Position numbers and translations under genes: made by a program. From Tipula vernalis (Eukaryota > Arthropoda > Insecta > Diptera > Tipulidae), in NCBI GenBank assembly GCA_958295665.1, contig OY282560.1, positions 144,948,091 through 145,012,090 of the forward strand: a stretch of DNA of 64,000 bases, read 5' to 3'. This document shows, in pieces, positions 42,881 to 54,533 of the stretch (position 1 is the stretch's first letter; each line of letters opens with the position of its first letter). Under the pieces are notes generated by a model that was given only the letters and a program-made list of their open reading frames with translations, had not been told where the DNA came from and did not search any database.

Positions 42881-44497
42881 TTAATTCAATAATTCTTTTA
42901 TCACAACGTTTCTTGTAAATGTACAGTGATCATTTATTATTGCGCCTTGGTATGAGAAATTGTTGATCAGCACTCTAAGGTTTTCATGATTTCGTACTCG
43001 CGTTAAAGCTACATAAAGCTGGCCATGAGCAAAAACAGGTTCTGGTAAAAACACCCCAACCTTATCGAATGATTGTCCCTGAGCATTGTTAATCGTCATT
43101 GCAAAAGCCAAAATGATGGGAAATTGTCGTCGCTTCATTTGAAATCCTAAGTTGCTCTCGCTTGGTTCCAAGTCGATTCGGGGGATGCAAACTTCCGCTC
43201 CCTTATTGCTGCCTGCGATTATTTCCGCCTTGATACATTTCCTGAACAGCTTTTTCACGATCAATCGAGTTCCATTCAGAAGTCCCTTCTTTGGATCCAA
43301 ATTCCTTAGCAACATGATGAACGCACCAACTTTCAATTTCAGTGAATGAGGAGGTATGCCAGAAGGGGTCTGAGAATTCAAAAATTCGACTGGAAAATCG
43401 ATTGCATCGTTCGGGTCGTCGGAGATCATTGAGTCAATGCTCAGGAAGGTTGTTGCATCTCCCGGTAAAAGATCGAGAATGGCATTGTTGAGCTTTGCGA
43501 CATGAACATTTTTTGGACTGAGAATGATCTTGTTGGCGACATCGGCGATTTCATCAGCAGTTGTTGTTCGAATTTCAACTCCAAAAATTGATCGAATGAT
43601 GTTTTCACGCTCTATCATTTCCTCAGGAATTTCGACTAAATCGGGATCGGCTTCTTCCAGATCACTTCGCAATCTGCCATCGCCCAATTGCAAAACCTAT
43701 TCGTTGAACTCTCGTTGTCCAAATGCTCGCATGTTGGTGATGAGAGTTCGCTGCTTCACATGCCGCCACAAAAGAGAATTTTTCACGCACATTTCGATGA
43801 TATCAGCATTTTTTCCTCTGGGAACAACATTTGAGGTTTGTCGAAAGTCACCGCCAAGGATGAGAAGCTTGCCACGGAAAGGACGAATATTATTCATGAT
43901 TCCTCGCAGAAGCAGATCAATCACTCGAAGAGAATGCGAAGAAAGCATTGAAGCCTCATCGATAATGAGCATTGCAGCTTCTCGTAATTTAATGGATTCC
44001 TGCGAGGGGATTTTCATGGATGACACCGATGTTTCGTTAGCAGAAAGCGGGATTTTGAAACCACTGTGGGCAGTTCTACCACCAACTAATAAATCCGCTG
44101 CAATTCCTGTCGTGGCGAAAGCATGAACAACTTTACTCTGGCCTCTTACATAACTCATCAAAGTGTTGTAAAGGAAAGTTTTTCCCGAACCGCCAGGACC
44201 GTCGAGGAAGAATAATCTCGACTCAGCCATCGAATCATCAATTACAGCAGCAATCTCTTCGAAAATGGCACGCTGCATTGGGTTAAGGGTTGCGATCTAG
44301 TTTATGGCCATTTGAGCTTGCTCTTTGACATCGAAAACATGTTCGACGTTTTGAATCGGGCCCGGTTCAGGAAGGCGAAAACCTGTGCATTTCATGTCAT
44401 TCATGCGCAAAATAACCTCAATGTCTTGAAGCAGTTTCTTTTCAGCGGTTATGTGATCGAAATACATGATGTAGTCGGCGATTAAATACTCCTTGAA
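42881..44497 (-). pseudogene. Helitron Pif1-like helicase part
   Basis: After the Rep part: YLIADYIMYFDHIT..., then LNPMQRAIFEEIAAVI, Walker A DGPGGSGKTFLYN, THSG-like TAHSGFKIPL, Walker B MLIIDEASM, LLILGGDFRQTSNVVPRG, ALTRVRNHENL and QLYVALTR near the end. All SF1B motifs can be seen. In-frame stops: TAG at 44297-44299 and TAG at 43697-43699. Family role: unwinding of the donor strand during rolling-circle transfer. Everything stays in one frame, so only point mutations separate this from an open gene. Confidence 0.92.
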
Positions 44498-47204
44498 TTA
44501 CTCGAAAAGCGCAAGAGGATTTTTTGGCGAATTGAAGACACAAATCAAAGCAAATGTTAGGCGAATTTGATGCGGCATGAACACATGACTTGCTTTACTT
44601 AAACATCGTTCCCATTCGCTATCATCCTCAAGAAGGTTCATGGCCCGTGCTGCATCATTGAAGGTATCAAAAATCACTGAATCGACGGTCTTAAGATCGG
44701 TAAAACTTTGAGCTCCACGAATGTGTTGTAATAGCAGTCTCAAATAAAAGCGCTCGCGATCTTTCGGACTGACAGCATACATTCGAGTGATAATCCTATC
44801 TCCTTTCTGCTTGCGAACTTTCCAAATGCAAAAAGTTTTGTCAAATACGTAATGCTCAGGAATTTCGGAATACAAATATTGTCGAGCATTCTCGTCTTCG
44901 TGCTTGTTAAGCTCAAACCATGCAGTCAGATGTGTGTATCGGTGTTGAGCTTGATCAGCTGCAGCATCTTCTTGGCCGTCTTGAAAATAAACCATTTGTT
45001 CGTCAGGAAGATGGATGGCAAGGGGATAAACAACATGCGATCGATCGTTCATTGGATTTTCGAGCAGTCGCCAAATTGCTTCAGGAGCACAAACATAACG
45101 CGCATCGAGAAGTTGCTTAATTTCATCATGAACAATCGGTCCTTGTGCACTTAATTCAACAGAAGCACAATCATATCCTTTGTATATATATTTGAAAATG
45201 TACTTGATTGCTTGAACGGTTTGGCAGGATTCGACGTTAATGTGACAATTGAATTTGCGTGTTAAAAATTTGTTGTATGGAACGACATGACGATTATCAA
45301 TTTTCCTTTCTCCTATTTGAATCTCAATTCCTCCACGACGACGATAAATGGAAAAACCATTAACTTTGGTTAACGTTTCCTTGCAAAAGGATTTCGGAAA
45401 TCTTTTTGCACATTCACCTTTTTCCATGCAAGGCGCAAGTGGGTTCTCATTGCCGCAAGGTCCATGTATCATCGAGCGAACAACGATTTCATGCAATATG
45501 GGTTCCAGTTGCTGTTCAGGAATCTCAGCGCACACAAATCGATCAATCTTCTTGGCTGTGTCGATTTTTGAGTCATTGGCCAGAATGAAGAGCATGTGAG
45601 CATGTGGAAGTCATCTTTTTTGAAACTCAATCGTGTAAACGTATGCAATGACATTTCCAAAAAATTTGTTCTTTACTATGTCATCGAGTAGTGCTTTCAA
45701 CTTAATGCTGAACACTCGAGCAACCAAATCTGGTCTGTCACCGGGCTGTTGTACAGGAAAAAGGTGCTCTCGAATCTCTGGCCAATTGGGATTGCATGTC
45801 ATAGTAATGAAAAGTTCAGGCTTGCCGTTCTTTGCCACAATTGCCATAGAGTCGTGATACTTTTCGCGCATGTTGCGAGGGGAACCTTGAAATGAAGATG
45901 GCAAGATGACAGATCGACAAACTGTAGTTCCATGACGAATTGCCACATTATTCAAAACGTCCATTAGACCTCGATATTGCTCGACTCGTAAGCGTCCCTG
46001 CTGATTGCGCACAAAGTTCAAATTGTTGGCTTCAACTTGCAGATGAGCATCAACAGCCCACTGCTGAAACAATTTTCCGCCATGGAGAATTGGATTGAAG
46101 CGACCGACTCGAATGGCAATTTGCGTAACTTTCCATTGCAGAAGAGTGATTTTAGTTCGCTTTCTCTCAGTACAATGAGCGGTATTCATTTGCATGTTTG
46201 GTTGCCAGCCAGCTTCTCCAAAAGGATAGAATAGTACGTATGTCATCGGATCCAAATGTAAACTTAAAATGTTGAGGTTGATGAGAGGTTGTTCATCATT
46301 ACGTGGGTAAACTCGAAAATCACGTTCAAATGGAGGCTGTCCGTCGGCAGAGCGAAAAATCATTGCCACCTCGTTAACTGAAATGCCATGTTCACAACGG
46401 GAAGCGTTCGATTGTCGGCTGCCGCTGCTTGTTCTTCCTCCCGTTCAACCTCACCAAGATTTCGGTAGGCTTTCGCATAAATATTTTGCTCTCGAATCAT
46501 TTCATCCAAAGCGCTGACAATAGTTGCGTTCAATCGCGTATTAGCAAGTTGATTCATGCGATCTTGATTCGCCATAACTGAGTCGATAACATATAGCTGA
46601 GCATATTGTCGTTGCTCACCTTCAGCTGGATGCATGTGGCCAGTACGATGATAGATCTGACCGTGAACGCGAAAAACATAAGGGCCTCGTCCTTGAAACT
46701 GATGAATTTGCGCACCCATTGAAGCAAATGCAAGCATAGAGTTGTACGATCGAATGTTATCATGAAAGGCTCTAAAATGTGGGTGATGAGGATTACTGAG
46801 AAGCTCATGAAGAAGAAACGGAAATTGTCGCATTTGCTGGCAGCTAGTTCCTTTGTGGCAACAAAATTTGAAGTTTCCATCCGACGATTTTTCAGCACTA
46901 AAATTGAGAGAATGGCAATGTCGACATTCAATATTCATCACACCACAACCGTGAGCATTAATTTCATTGTCTCGGAAGGTTTCATGATCAAAATCGATGA
47001 ATTCCCAGCGGCTCTCGATCTTCGCATCCGATTTGCATTTTGAGCTCTGCGAATTATGCCTTCTCCCGGCATTTTATTTAAAAGTCGTTGGCGTTTTTGT
47101 TCATTATTGCTTTGACGACCTTCTTGCGACTGTCGATTTCGCCACCTTAGTTGTCGTTCACAATTCAAACGCAATTTCCGTCCTTCCGGAGTTTCTCGTT
47201 CCAT
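44498..47204 (-). pseudogene. Helitron Rep (HUH nuclease) part
   Basis: The N-terminus begins at 47204 (RETPEGRKLRLNCERQLRWR), followed by the zinc-binding GCGVMNIECRHCHSLNF, the Helitron-like N domain (VYVFRVHGQIYHR-like, NEVAMIF), FITMTCNPNWPEIR and LPHAHML, the HUH metal site. YIFKYIYKGYD holds the two-tyrosine catalytic region. Lesions: frameshift near 46950, frameshift near 46365, TGA at 45611-45613, TAA at 44498-44500. The product would nick DNA and form the phosphotyrosine link. Confidence 0.92.
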
Positions 47205-47547
47205 TCTAGTTAAAAAGTTTAAAATTTTGATTTCTCATGTAAAGTAAAATTTAAATAATTTAATCTTTTTCGGGAACATTGACATTTCAAAAGTTTTAAT
47301 ATTGCTTACATTTATTAAGGTCTATATAACAAATCTATTTACACAACGTCTGTGTAAATTCGTTAAAAATTGAGCGAAAGTTTCGCTCTAATTTTTCAAA
47401 CGTTAGTGCAATAATAAAAAACTATCTTTAAATTCAATAAAATGACACAATTTTAACACTTTATTCACACGTAAAACATAAGAACTAAACAAAACAATTG
47501 AAGAAATAAAATAAATTTCAGTTTCTTCTTTTTATAAACACACCCGA

Positions 47548-47814
47548 TACCTATATGAGTATTTGAAACTAATTTTACAATGGTTCCTATGGTCATGATT
47601 GCATCGAAAGGGCTCCACAAATTAAAAAAGGCTCACTTAGCTGAAATTTACAGCGGGCCGTATTATACGCGAAATATTGATACCAAGTACCAGTGTTGGT
47701 GCATTTAGTTTGCAGTAGTGTTAGTGTGTGGGGTGTATAATTATACATATAGCGTCTCGCTCCACACTGGGTATATTATTTAATAAAGAGGATATAGTTT
47801 TCAATTCTTTATGT
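47548..47814. other. Helitron flank, no gene seen
   Basis: Ordinary sequence; TGTATAATTATACATATA at 47737-47753 is a short palindrome without assigned role. Confidence 0.5.
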
Positions 47815-48200
47815 TGTAATGAAATGCCGTTATAAAATGAAAAAAAAAAATAATGCAAAACGTTCTTGGTGAGGATCGAACCCGAAAGCTTATTGGAAAA
47901 AATTGAATATCGAAAAATAATTTTCGGTACCAGCCTAAATGTACATTACAGTTTTAAAAAATGTATTATTACATATTACATTATAATCATTGTCTTACAA
48001 TATAAAATTTTATGTTTTTCAATTCGTATTGAAAAAATGAAATACCGTTATAGGCAAAAAAATTATTAAAATTAATAAGTACTTCGATGAGCATCGAACC
48101 CGAAACATTTTCTATTCGAAGTTCCTTGTTAAAAAGTCACCACCTATATCACTCGGACTACTCAGTTATAAAATTCAAGCATCTAAATTGGAAATATAAG
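47815..48200 (-). repeat. two tRNA-derived SINE-like units in tandem (~210 bp apart)
   Basis: CGGGTTCGATCCTCACC (plus-strand 47866-47884) and CGGGTTCGATGCTCATC (48085-48103) on the minus strand each contain a perfect or near-perfect RNA polymerase III B box (GGTTCGATCC). The second unit also has a tRNA Ser/Leu-like A box, GAGTAGTCCGAGTGATATAG, about 50 nt upstream at about 48150. Both units are followed by the same words (ACGGTATTTCATT / ACGGCATTTCATT). They look like tRNA-derived short elements rather than functional tRNAs: no full cloverleaf could be drawn. Confidence 0.55.
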
Positions 48201-48384
48201 AAAAGCGTTACGGCCGCACACTGTGAATTATATATTAGTAGATTATCGGATTTTAATTATAATGTTATTTTACGGATTCCGTCTAATACCGAAATTTGCG
48301 TTTAAGCAATTGAAAAAGTCCCCTAAATCAGTGGGAAAATCAGTGAATGAAGATTTATTTAAGATCACACATGAGTATAGTTAT
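48201..48384. other. no gene seen
   Basis: Short AT-rich junction before the second LOA-like copy. Confidence 0.5.
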
Positions 48385-51070
48385 TTAAGTTAGGAGGCTC
48401 AGAAGCGCAAGGTTGGAGTCATCCTTGGTAGTGATGCAAATGCTCATCACACGATGTGGGGAAGTACGGACAGAAATAAACGAGGTGAGTTAGCTAATAA
48501 GCCGACCTTTATAACTAGTAATAGACAGGAAGTATTGGATATTACTCTTGTCTCAAGATTTTTGACGATTAGTCTATTAAACTGGAGAGTGTCGAAGGAC
48601 CACTCCTTTTCTGATCATTGTTATCTTCAATTTGAAATGGACTTGTCTTCTCCAAAAAGTCCAATCCACAGAAACAGGAGGAAAACCAACTGGGATACCT
48701 CTAGAACTATTCTGGGTAATTTACTACCAGTTCCGGTGCCAAAACTTTCAAAAACTGCGCAAGAGCTCGATGGCTTGGTGGGCGAGTAGTCCAGTCCTTT
48801 TAATGAAGCGATACTGGGCTCTAGTCCCCTTAGCAGGCCTAGGGTAAATCTCGGCCACCCTGGTGGTCCAAGGAGATTCAACAAACACGTCGAAAATGCA
48901 AAAGACTCTTCAAAACAGCACGGAAAACAAAAGCTGCTATAGACTGGGACTCCTATAAGGAAGTCCTCAAAATTTACAAATATCAATTGAGAAGTGCCAA
49001 GAACAGCTCTTGAAGACTATACTGTGGCAAAATTCAGGAATCTTCGGAGATGTCTCGGCTACGCAAAGTACTAGCAACTGGTCCTTGTTATCTTCAACGG
49101 CCGGATGGGATATGGACCACTAATAGTGCGGAATCGCTGAAACTTCTAGACGTGAACTAAAGTGAAGTTTGTTTTCATAAGTAAGGCGGGAAAACGCTCA
49201 CACTGCAATCCCAAAGACCTTAGACCGATTAGCTTGTCTTCCTTCCTTTTCAAAACACTGGAAAGACAAATAGAAGCTCATATTAGAGGCACGATTGTGT
49301 CGGAAAAGCTGTCTAAATCTCAACATGCCTATTGCAAGGGGATATCTGTAGAGACTGCTCTTCATTCTCTTGTATTTTTCATGGAAAAATCTTTCGAATA
49401 TAGAGACCACGCAAAGGTAACCTTCTTGGATATTGAGGGGGCCTTTAACAATGTGCTTCCAAGGGCTATAACTCGGGCACTTTCGAATCTGGGAGTGGAT
49501 GAATCACTCAAGGACTGGATAGATCAGATGCTAAGAGGCAGGATCATAAATACTAGTTTTAGGGAATCCTCCGTCAGAAGATTTGCAAGCAGGGTTCAGC
49601 TTGACTTTTATAGTTGAAGCGAAGTTTCTGGGCCTCGTTTTGGATAGCAAATTATATTGGAAATCTAATATTCGGGAAAGGGTAAAGAAAGCTACGGTAG
49701 CGCTGTACTCTTGCAAAAAATGCCATTGGGAAAGGATATACCGCAGTAGTCAGACCCATACTCTTGTATGGGGTAATAATCTGGTGGCCTGCTCTGAACA
49801 AAACTATCAACCAAAAGCTGTTGACAAAAGTTCAGAGAACAATCTCTGTGTGGATCAGTAGTGCACTGAGGAGCACATCCTGTCAGGCACTAGAGACTCT
49901 GCTATTTTTGATTCCTCTAGATATCTTGGGGAAACAGTTGGCAGCTTGTACTGCCATACGGCTGAAATCAATCTTAATGTGGACCTGCAACAATACAGGG
50001 CACACATCTATTTTGTGCAACAAACAAATTCCCAAGACCACCGACTATACTGTCCCGTCTCTATCTTTTGACACAAAGTTCCGGACTAGGATCCCATTCA
50101 GGGAGGACTGGATGATGAGTACAGTTTTGGAACCAGGAGTTATAAACTTCTTCACTGCTGGTTCAAAACGGGACGGGAAAGTCAGTGCTGGAGTGTTCTG
50201 CGAGGAACTTCTGTTAAATCTCTCCTTCCGTCTCCCCGACTACTGTAGCATTTTTCAAGCTAAAGTAACTGCCATAAAGGAAGTCGTAGACTGGTTGAGG
50301 TATAATGTAATATCGGTTTGTAATATTCGCATATATACGGACAGTCAGGCTGCCATTAAAGCGCTTCAATCACACTTCCTCACGTCGAAAGTAGTCCAAA
50401 ACCGTCTCTCATCTCTTAACGAGATGGCAAATCAGTTTAACATCCGCATTTTATGGGTGGCAGGATATTTCATAAGTACAGAGAATATAAACGCCGATGA
50501 ACTGGCTCGACGTGGTACAACGGACCACTTCTCAGAAAGCAGAAAGGATATTGAAATGCCTTTTGCGGTATGCAAACTGCTGCTTCAGGAAAAAGCTAGC
50601 AAGCTGACGAATGACAGATGGTCACGTATCACCTCTTGCATAACTCGGCAGGTCTGGCCAAAGTTGGACTTGGCGAGATCCAAACAGCTGATCTCACTTC
50701 AGCGAAGTCAGATCAGTGTGGTTGTTAGAGTGATTACGGGGCGCTGTCTCATAGGGAGGCATGCGAGTAGACTTGGTATCTTCTCACATAACTACTGTCA
50801 AATTGCGAGGACGAAGAGGAGGAAGAGACAGTACTTCATCTTCTTTGTACCTGCCCTCGTCTGGCACGAAACAGACTAAAATTTCTAGGGGCACCCCTCT
50901 TCAAAGACCTGACAGACCTCTGTAGGATGGAAGTCAGGAGTATCCAGCGCTTCGTTAACAGTTCAAAATGGTTCCAATGAGTTGGAGGAAACAATTATTG
51001 TGGTATGGCTACGGACCATTTTTGTGTCTATGCCTGGTTCTAGTGGCCCGCCAACCAAACCTAACCTAAC
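48385..51070 (+). pseudogene. second LOA-like LINE copy: EN, RT and RNase H, 5'-truncated, many frameshifts
   Basis: Starts in the endonuclease (GVILGSDANAHHTMWGS), then SFSDHCYLQF (48600), RT pieces KDLRPISLSSFLFKTLERQI and FLDIEGAFNNV (49200-49460). The YADD region is deleted around 49570, where SSVRRFAS is followed directly by the post-YADD segment FLGLVLDSKLYW. The largest open piece (49764-50879) holds the connection, RNase H (FFTAGSK with Ala where the first Asp should be, IFQAKVTA, IRIYTDSQAAIKAL) and a C-terminal zinc-type region (VITGRCLIGRHASRLG). The 3' UTR reaches CCTAACCTAACCTA at 51059-51072. Same family as the copy at 22.7-25.8 kb, older judging by damage. Confidence 0.87.
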
Positions 51071-51189
51071 CTATTTAAGTTTCGAGATTTAAGCGGTCGA
51101 TATTTCTTCGAATTTCAAAATTCAATATTTTAAATTCAAGACAATTTTTTTAAGTGTTATTTTGTCTAATTCGATAGCAGGGTTTAAAT

Positions 51190-52200
51190 AGATTTGAGTT
51201 GCTTGTTATCTAACATATTCGATGTTATCAACATTGGTATTTATCTTGAGGAAATCAATAAGAGTTTAGTTATGCGATATAATCTGCATACCTATTGGGA
51301 AGAAACGACTCAAGCAGACCGCCTCATAAGCGGCCTTGCAATTATGTGTGGCAAAATATCTACAGCAACAAATGTGGAGAAATTCAATTCTGAACTTGTA
51401 GTTCAGCAACTAAGATTCCAAATGAGTAGAATAAATGCAATCAATTCACACTATCATCTAATAAAGGAATAGATGTTATACAAAAGGTATGCATTGTGTA
51501 TAACATCCTGCATCTACATTTATTGAGTCCATAACAACTTGAAGGACAGATAGTAGCCATCAGAGAATATATACCAGTTTCCATAATAATTCCTTGTCAC
51601 GATTTCTGCAAGTTAGACCACTTATTTAAAAATATGACAACCAGGATACGAGTAACGAAGGGATATGTGATAATCGAGATTTCAATTCAAGTAGAGAGAT
51701 ATCTAAATGCAATATTATTAATGATGATCATCTGTTAAGCGATATATCAACAATATACACACAACAGCCAGGCAAGGACCTGACTGTGAAATCGCAATAA
51801 TATAACACAAGTCTAATTTAAAAGCTATATGCCAAACAAAATATCAAAACGTTACATTAAATCTTTGGATAAAGCAATGGATGTCCGTAATGATAAAGGA
51901 AACAACTGTCAAAATCATGTGTAAATCAGTTACTTACCAGAATCCTTCGGATTAGGAATACTCAAATTAGCTTCGGGATGCATCTTAAGAGACGACTACG
52001 TAAGCATACTGGTATCTGATAGATTCGAAAGCACCAAAGAAATCGTCTGAATTGCACCATACTTAAAGGGTTCAGCAATTGAGATATCGCAAAGGAATTA
52101 CGAAGAAAATGGGCTAATAACTACTCCAGACACACGGGCCTTAGAAGAGCAAATGTTCAGTATGAACAGAATTTGAGCCTATTTTATCCTTTATGACTAG
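51190..52200 (+). pseudogene. possible envelope-like remnant of an LTR retrotransposon
   Basis: Successive plus-strand frames give a helical, Glu/Arg/Asn-rich segment (51194-51472), an Ile/Val-rich stretch with a CHDFC motif (51555-51700), and a segment with CEIAII, then FGLGILKLASGC (51940-52000). Order and style, together with absence of pol motifs, resemble the envelope genes carried by errantivirus-like gypsy elements of insects. At least six stops and several frame changes are present. No LTRs or pol were found beside it. This is a suggestion based on general pattern, not on a clear signature. Confidence 0.35.
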
Positions 52201-52364
52201 CGAAATATGTATGTAACTGTATTTGCTGTAACGCATATAGTTAGCTACAAAATGTAGTGGTTTTAGGTTTTCGACATTCAGAATTGAAAATTGTTGTGGC
52301 GACGACGAAATTTCAAACAACCAAAATTTAAATTTATTGACGTTTGCCCAAATACACGATTGGT

Positions 52365-52760
52365 GCTGATTGTGATGATGGTATGATGGTGTTATGGTGT
52401 GATGCTACGATAGTGTGTTTATGTTATGGTTTGATGATATAACTATATGATGGTATGACGAAAGTAAGATGCTATGATGGCATGATATTACTTGGTATGA
52501 TGATATGATGGTAAGATGGTACGACGATGTAAGGGTTTGATGGTGTGATGTTATGACGGTACGATATTATGATGGTACAATGTTATGATGGTTTGATTGT
52601 ATGATGGTTTGACGATATCATGATGCGATGGTAAGATGTTATGATGGTATGATTGTATGTGGTGTGATGGATTAATTGTATACATGAATAATGGTTTGTT
52701 CTGATGGAATAATAGTAAAATGTTATGACGGTATGATGCTACCATGGTATAATATGATGG
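52365..52760. repeat. degenerate (ATGATGGT)-type simple repeat
   Basis: Dozens of imperfect 8- to 12-bp units such as TATGATGGTATGATG, irregularly spaced. Cryptically simple DNA; the minus-strand His/Tyr-rich frame through it is an artefact. Confidence 0.9.
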
Positions 52761-54403
52761 ATTATTTGGTTCGATCAAAACCTTCGACTCAAACCTTCGG
52801 CGCTCACAAAAAGGCGAACTTTTTTAAAACGGTATAACCGATTTTCAGAAGACATTACTTTTTGAAAGCCTGATATTTTTACTTTAAAGTAACACTATTC
52901 TCATGAAAATTGGTTCAATACTTTTTTTTTATAACGAATTTTCGAGTTATGAAAATAAGATCTGTTTTTCCCTCAAGCGATATGCCAGCCCACACCATGC
53001 ACCAACCGCTGCCGTTCGAGTCTGTTTCAGCATAACAGCACTGCGAAAATCACTCTCGTGGACGCCGATAGACCCGGTCTCTCCTATCACTACCATGGAG
53101 ACAAGCCTACCTTCAAGCGTGTTTTTACTGCCCATGGACTAACAACTACATCTCGAACTTGTTGCGAGTGTAGTTTTTATATAATCCAAATCATAAAACG
53201 CCCTTCACAGAGATCCCTACTTCAATATGAATTAAGATTTGTTCAATCTAACTTGTTACGTAGAAACAAGATCATTAAGAAATCACGGGGTTCACTTGAT
53301 GAGTATTTTGGAAAACACATAGCGCCGCATAAATTCCATATAACAATTAAGGTTGGCCAAACTTCAGGCCATATAGCCTTTTTGATGTAGACATCTCTGA
53401 GAACAGCCCTATTTGAGCGAACTAACTTAGATTGGATGGAAATACCTTTTCTTTACACAAGATTTTTAGATACAGAACCTTACCAAAAAATTTATCAACG
53501 TGTCATTTATTCCTTGTGTCGTTTCAAAATGTTTCATTTTATCATGTATCGTTTCATCCAATTACTGTTGTATAATATACATACATACTTGCATTACTAT
53601 ACGCAATAAAATTATAAAATCTCAATAATAATAATTTCCATTCAGATGCATCATCTAAATTTATGTTTTTTATCCCATAACGATAAATATTAATGTTATG
53701 TGTTTTCTGTCTGATACGGTCTTCTAAACAATATTCAGATTACATTTAAACATTTTATTTAAATTTTGTCTGCATGAAAATCAACTTTGATTATTATTCC
53801 CCATTAACGAAGATAAACGTATTTATGTACCATATGTATGTATGTTCAAGTATATAATATTATATGTGTACATATTATTAAATTTAATAATAGGAATTGA
53901 AAAGGAGAAAAATAATGTTTGAGTCTCACGAGGGATTTTTTGATCTCGTTTCCTAAATTGAATTTTATAAATGTTGTGAAATTATTTTCAAGAGAGATAC
54001 TCGGTTATCACGCTGTTATAGATAAAATAAATATTACACCGATTTAAAAATTACATAATAATGTGATGAATTCTATGCAACGTTATAATTTGATGTTACA
54101 GATGTTTGGATAAATACGTTTATTACCCGTTTTATTCTATGCAATCTTTTCTGGGGTTCAAAGGACTCCCAACTCTTTCGCAGTTCACTTTTACCGTCCT
54201 ACTTTACGCAGTAGGCTATAGGCCTGTTTTATATAAACCACCTGCTGGCATGGCTCTATAATCCTCTATAATACCCCAATACAATATTATAACAAATTTT
54301 AAGAATAGCTTGGATATAGGCACTTTTTCTGAGAATAAGTGACTCTACATTGACACAAGTGGCAGGTACATATTTAAAAAAAAATCTTTAGGGATTTACT
54401 TAT
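52761..54403. other. no recognisable gene
   Basis: One less AT-rich island (52975-53160) has an open frame on each strand but no motif that could be named. Confidence 0.5.
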
Positions 54404-54533
54404 CCCGACAAACATTTTAATACCGACAACTATATATCGGGCTCAAAAATACCGAGCGTCGGACATAATTACAAAAACAAAAAAGCAATTTATCAAACAA
54501 AAGAGAAAATAAGTCAAATTCTCAGAATAATTT

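Larger units (their letters stand above)
42507..47547 (-). mobile_element. nearly complete autonomous-type Helitron, about 5.04 kb
   Basis: The 3' end on the minus strand is textbook: hairpin CCGTCA-GTTT-TGACGG, a short spacer GTAATTA and terminal CTAG, followed by host T. The 5' end is placed at 47547, TCGGGTGTGTTTATAAAAAG, preceded by host A, so the insertion lies between A and T as expected. Between them lies a Rep-helicase gene (47204-42881) with several stops and two frameshifts. 3' end is secure, 5' end likely. Confidence 0.87.

Noticed and set aside
47866..47950. Functional tRNA gene at the first B box
   Set aside because: No acceptable A box or acceptor stem could be paired; kept as a SINE-like unit instead.
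52551..52778. His/Tyr/Asn-rich minus-strand frame
   Set aside because: Arises from the degenerate ATGATGGT simple repeat.
53058..53390. 110-codon plus-strand frame in a less AT-rich island
   Set aside because: No recognisable motif, overlapping open frame on the other strand, no splice or promoter context.
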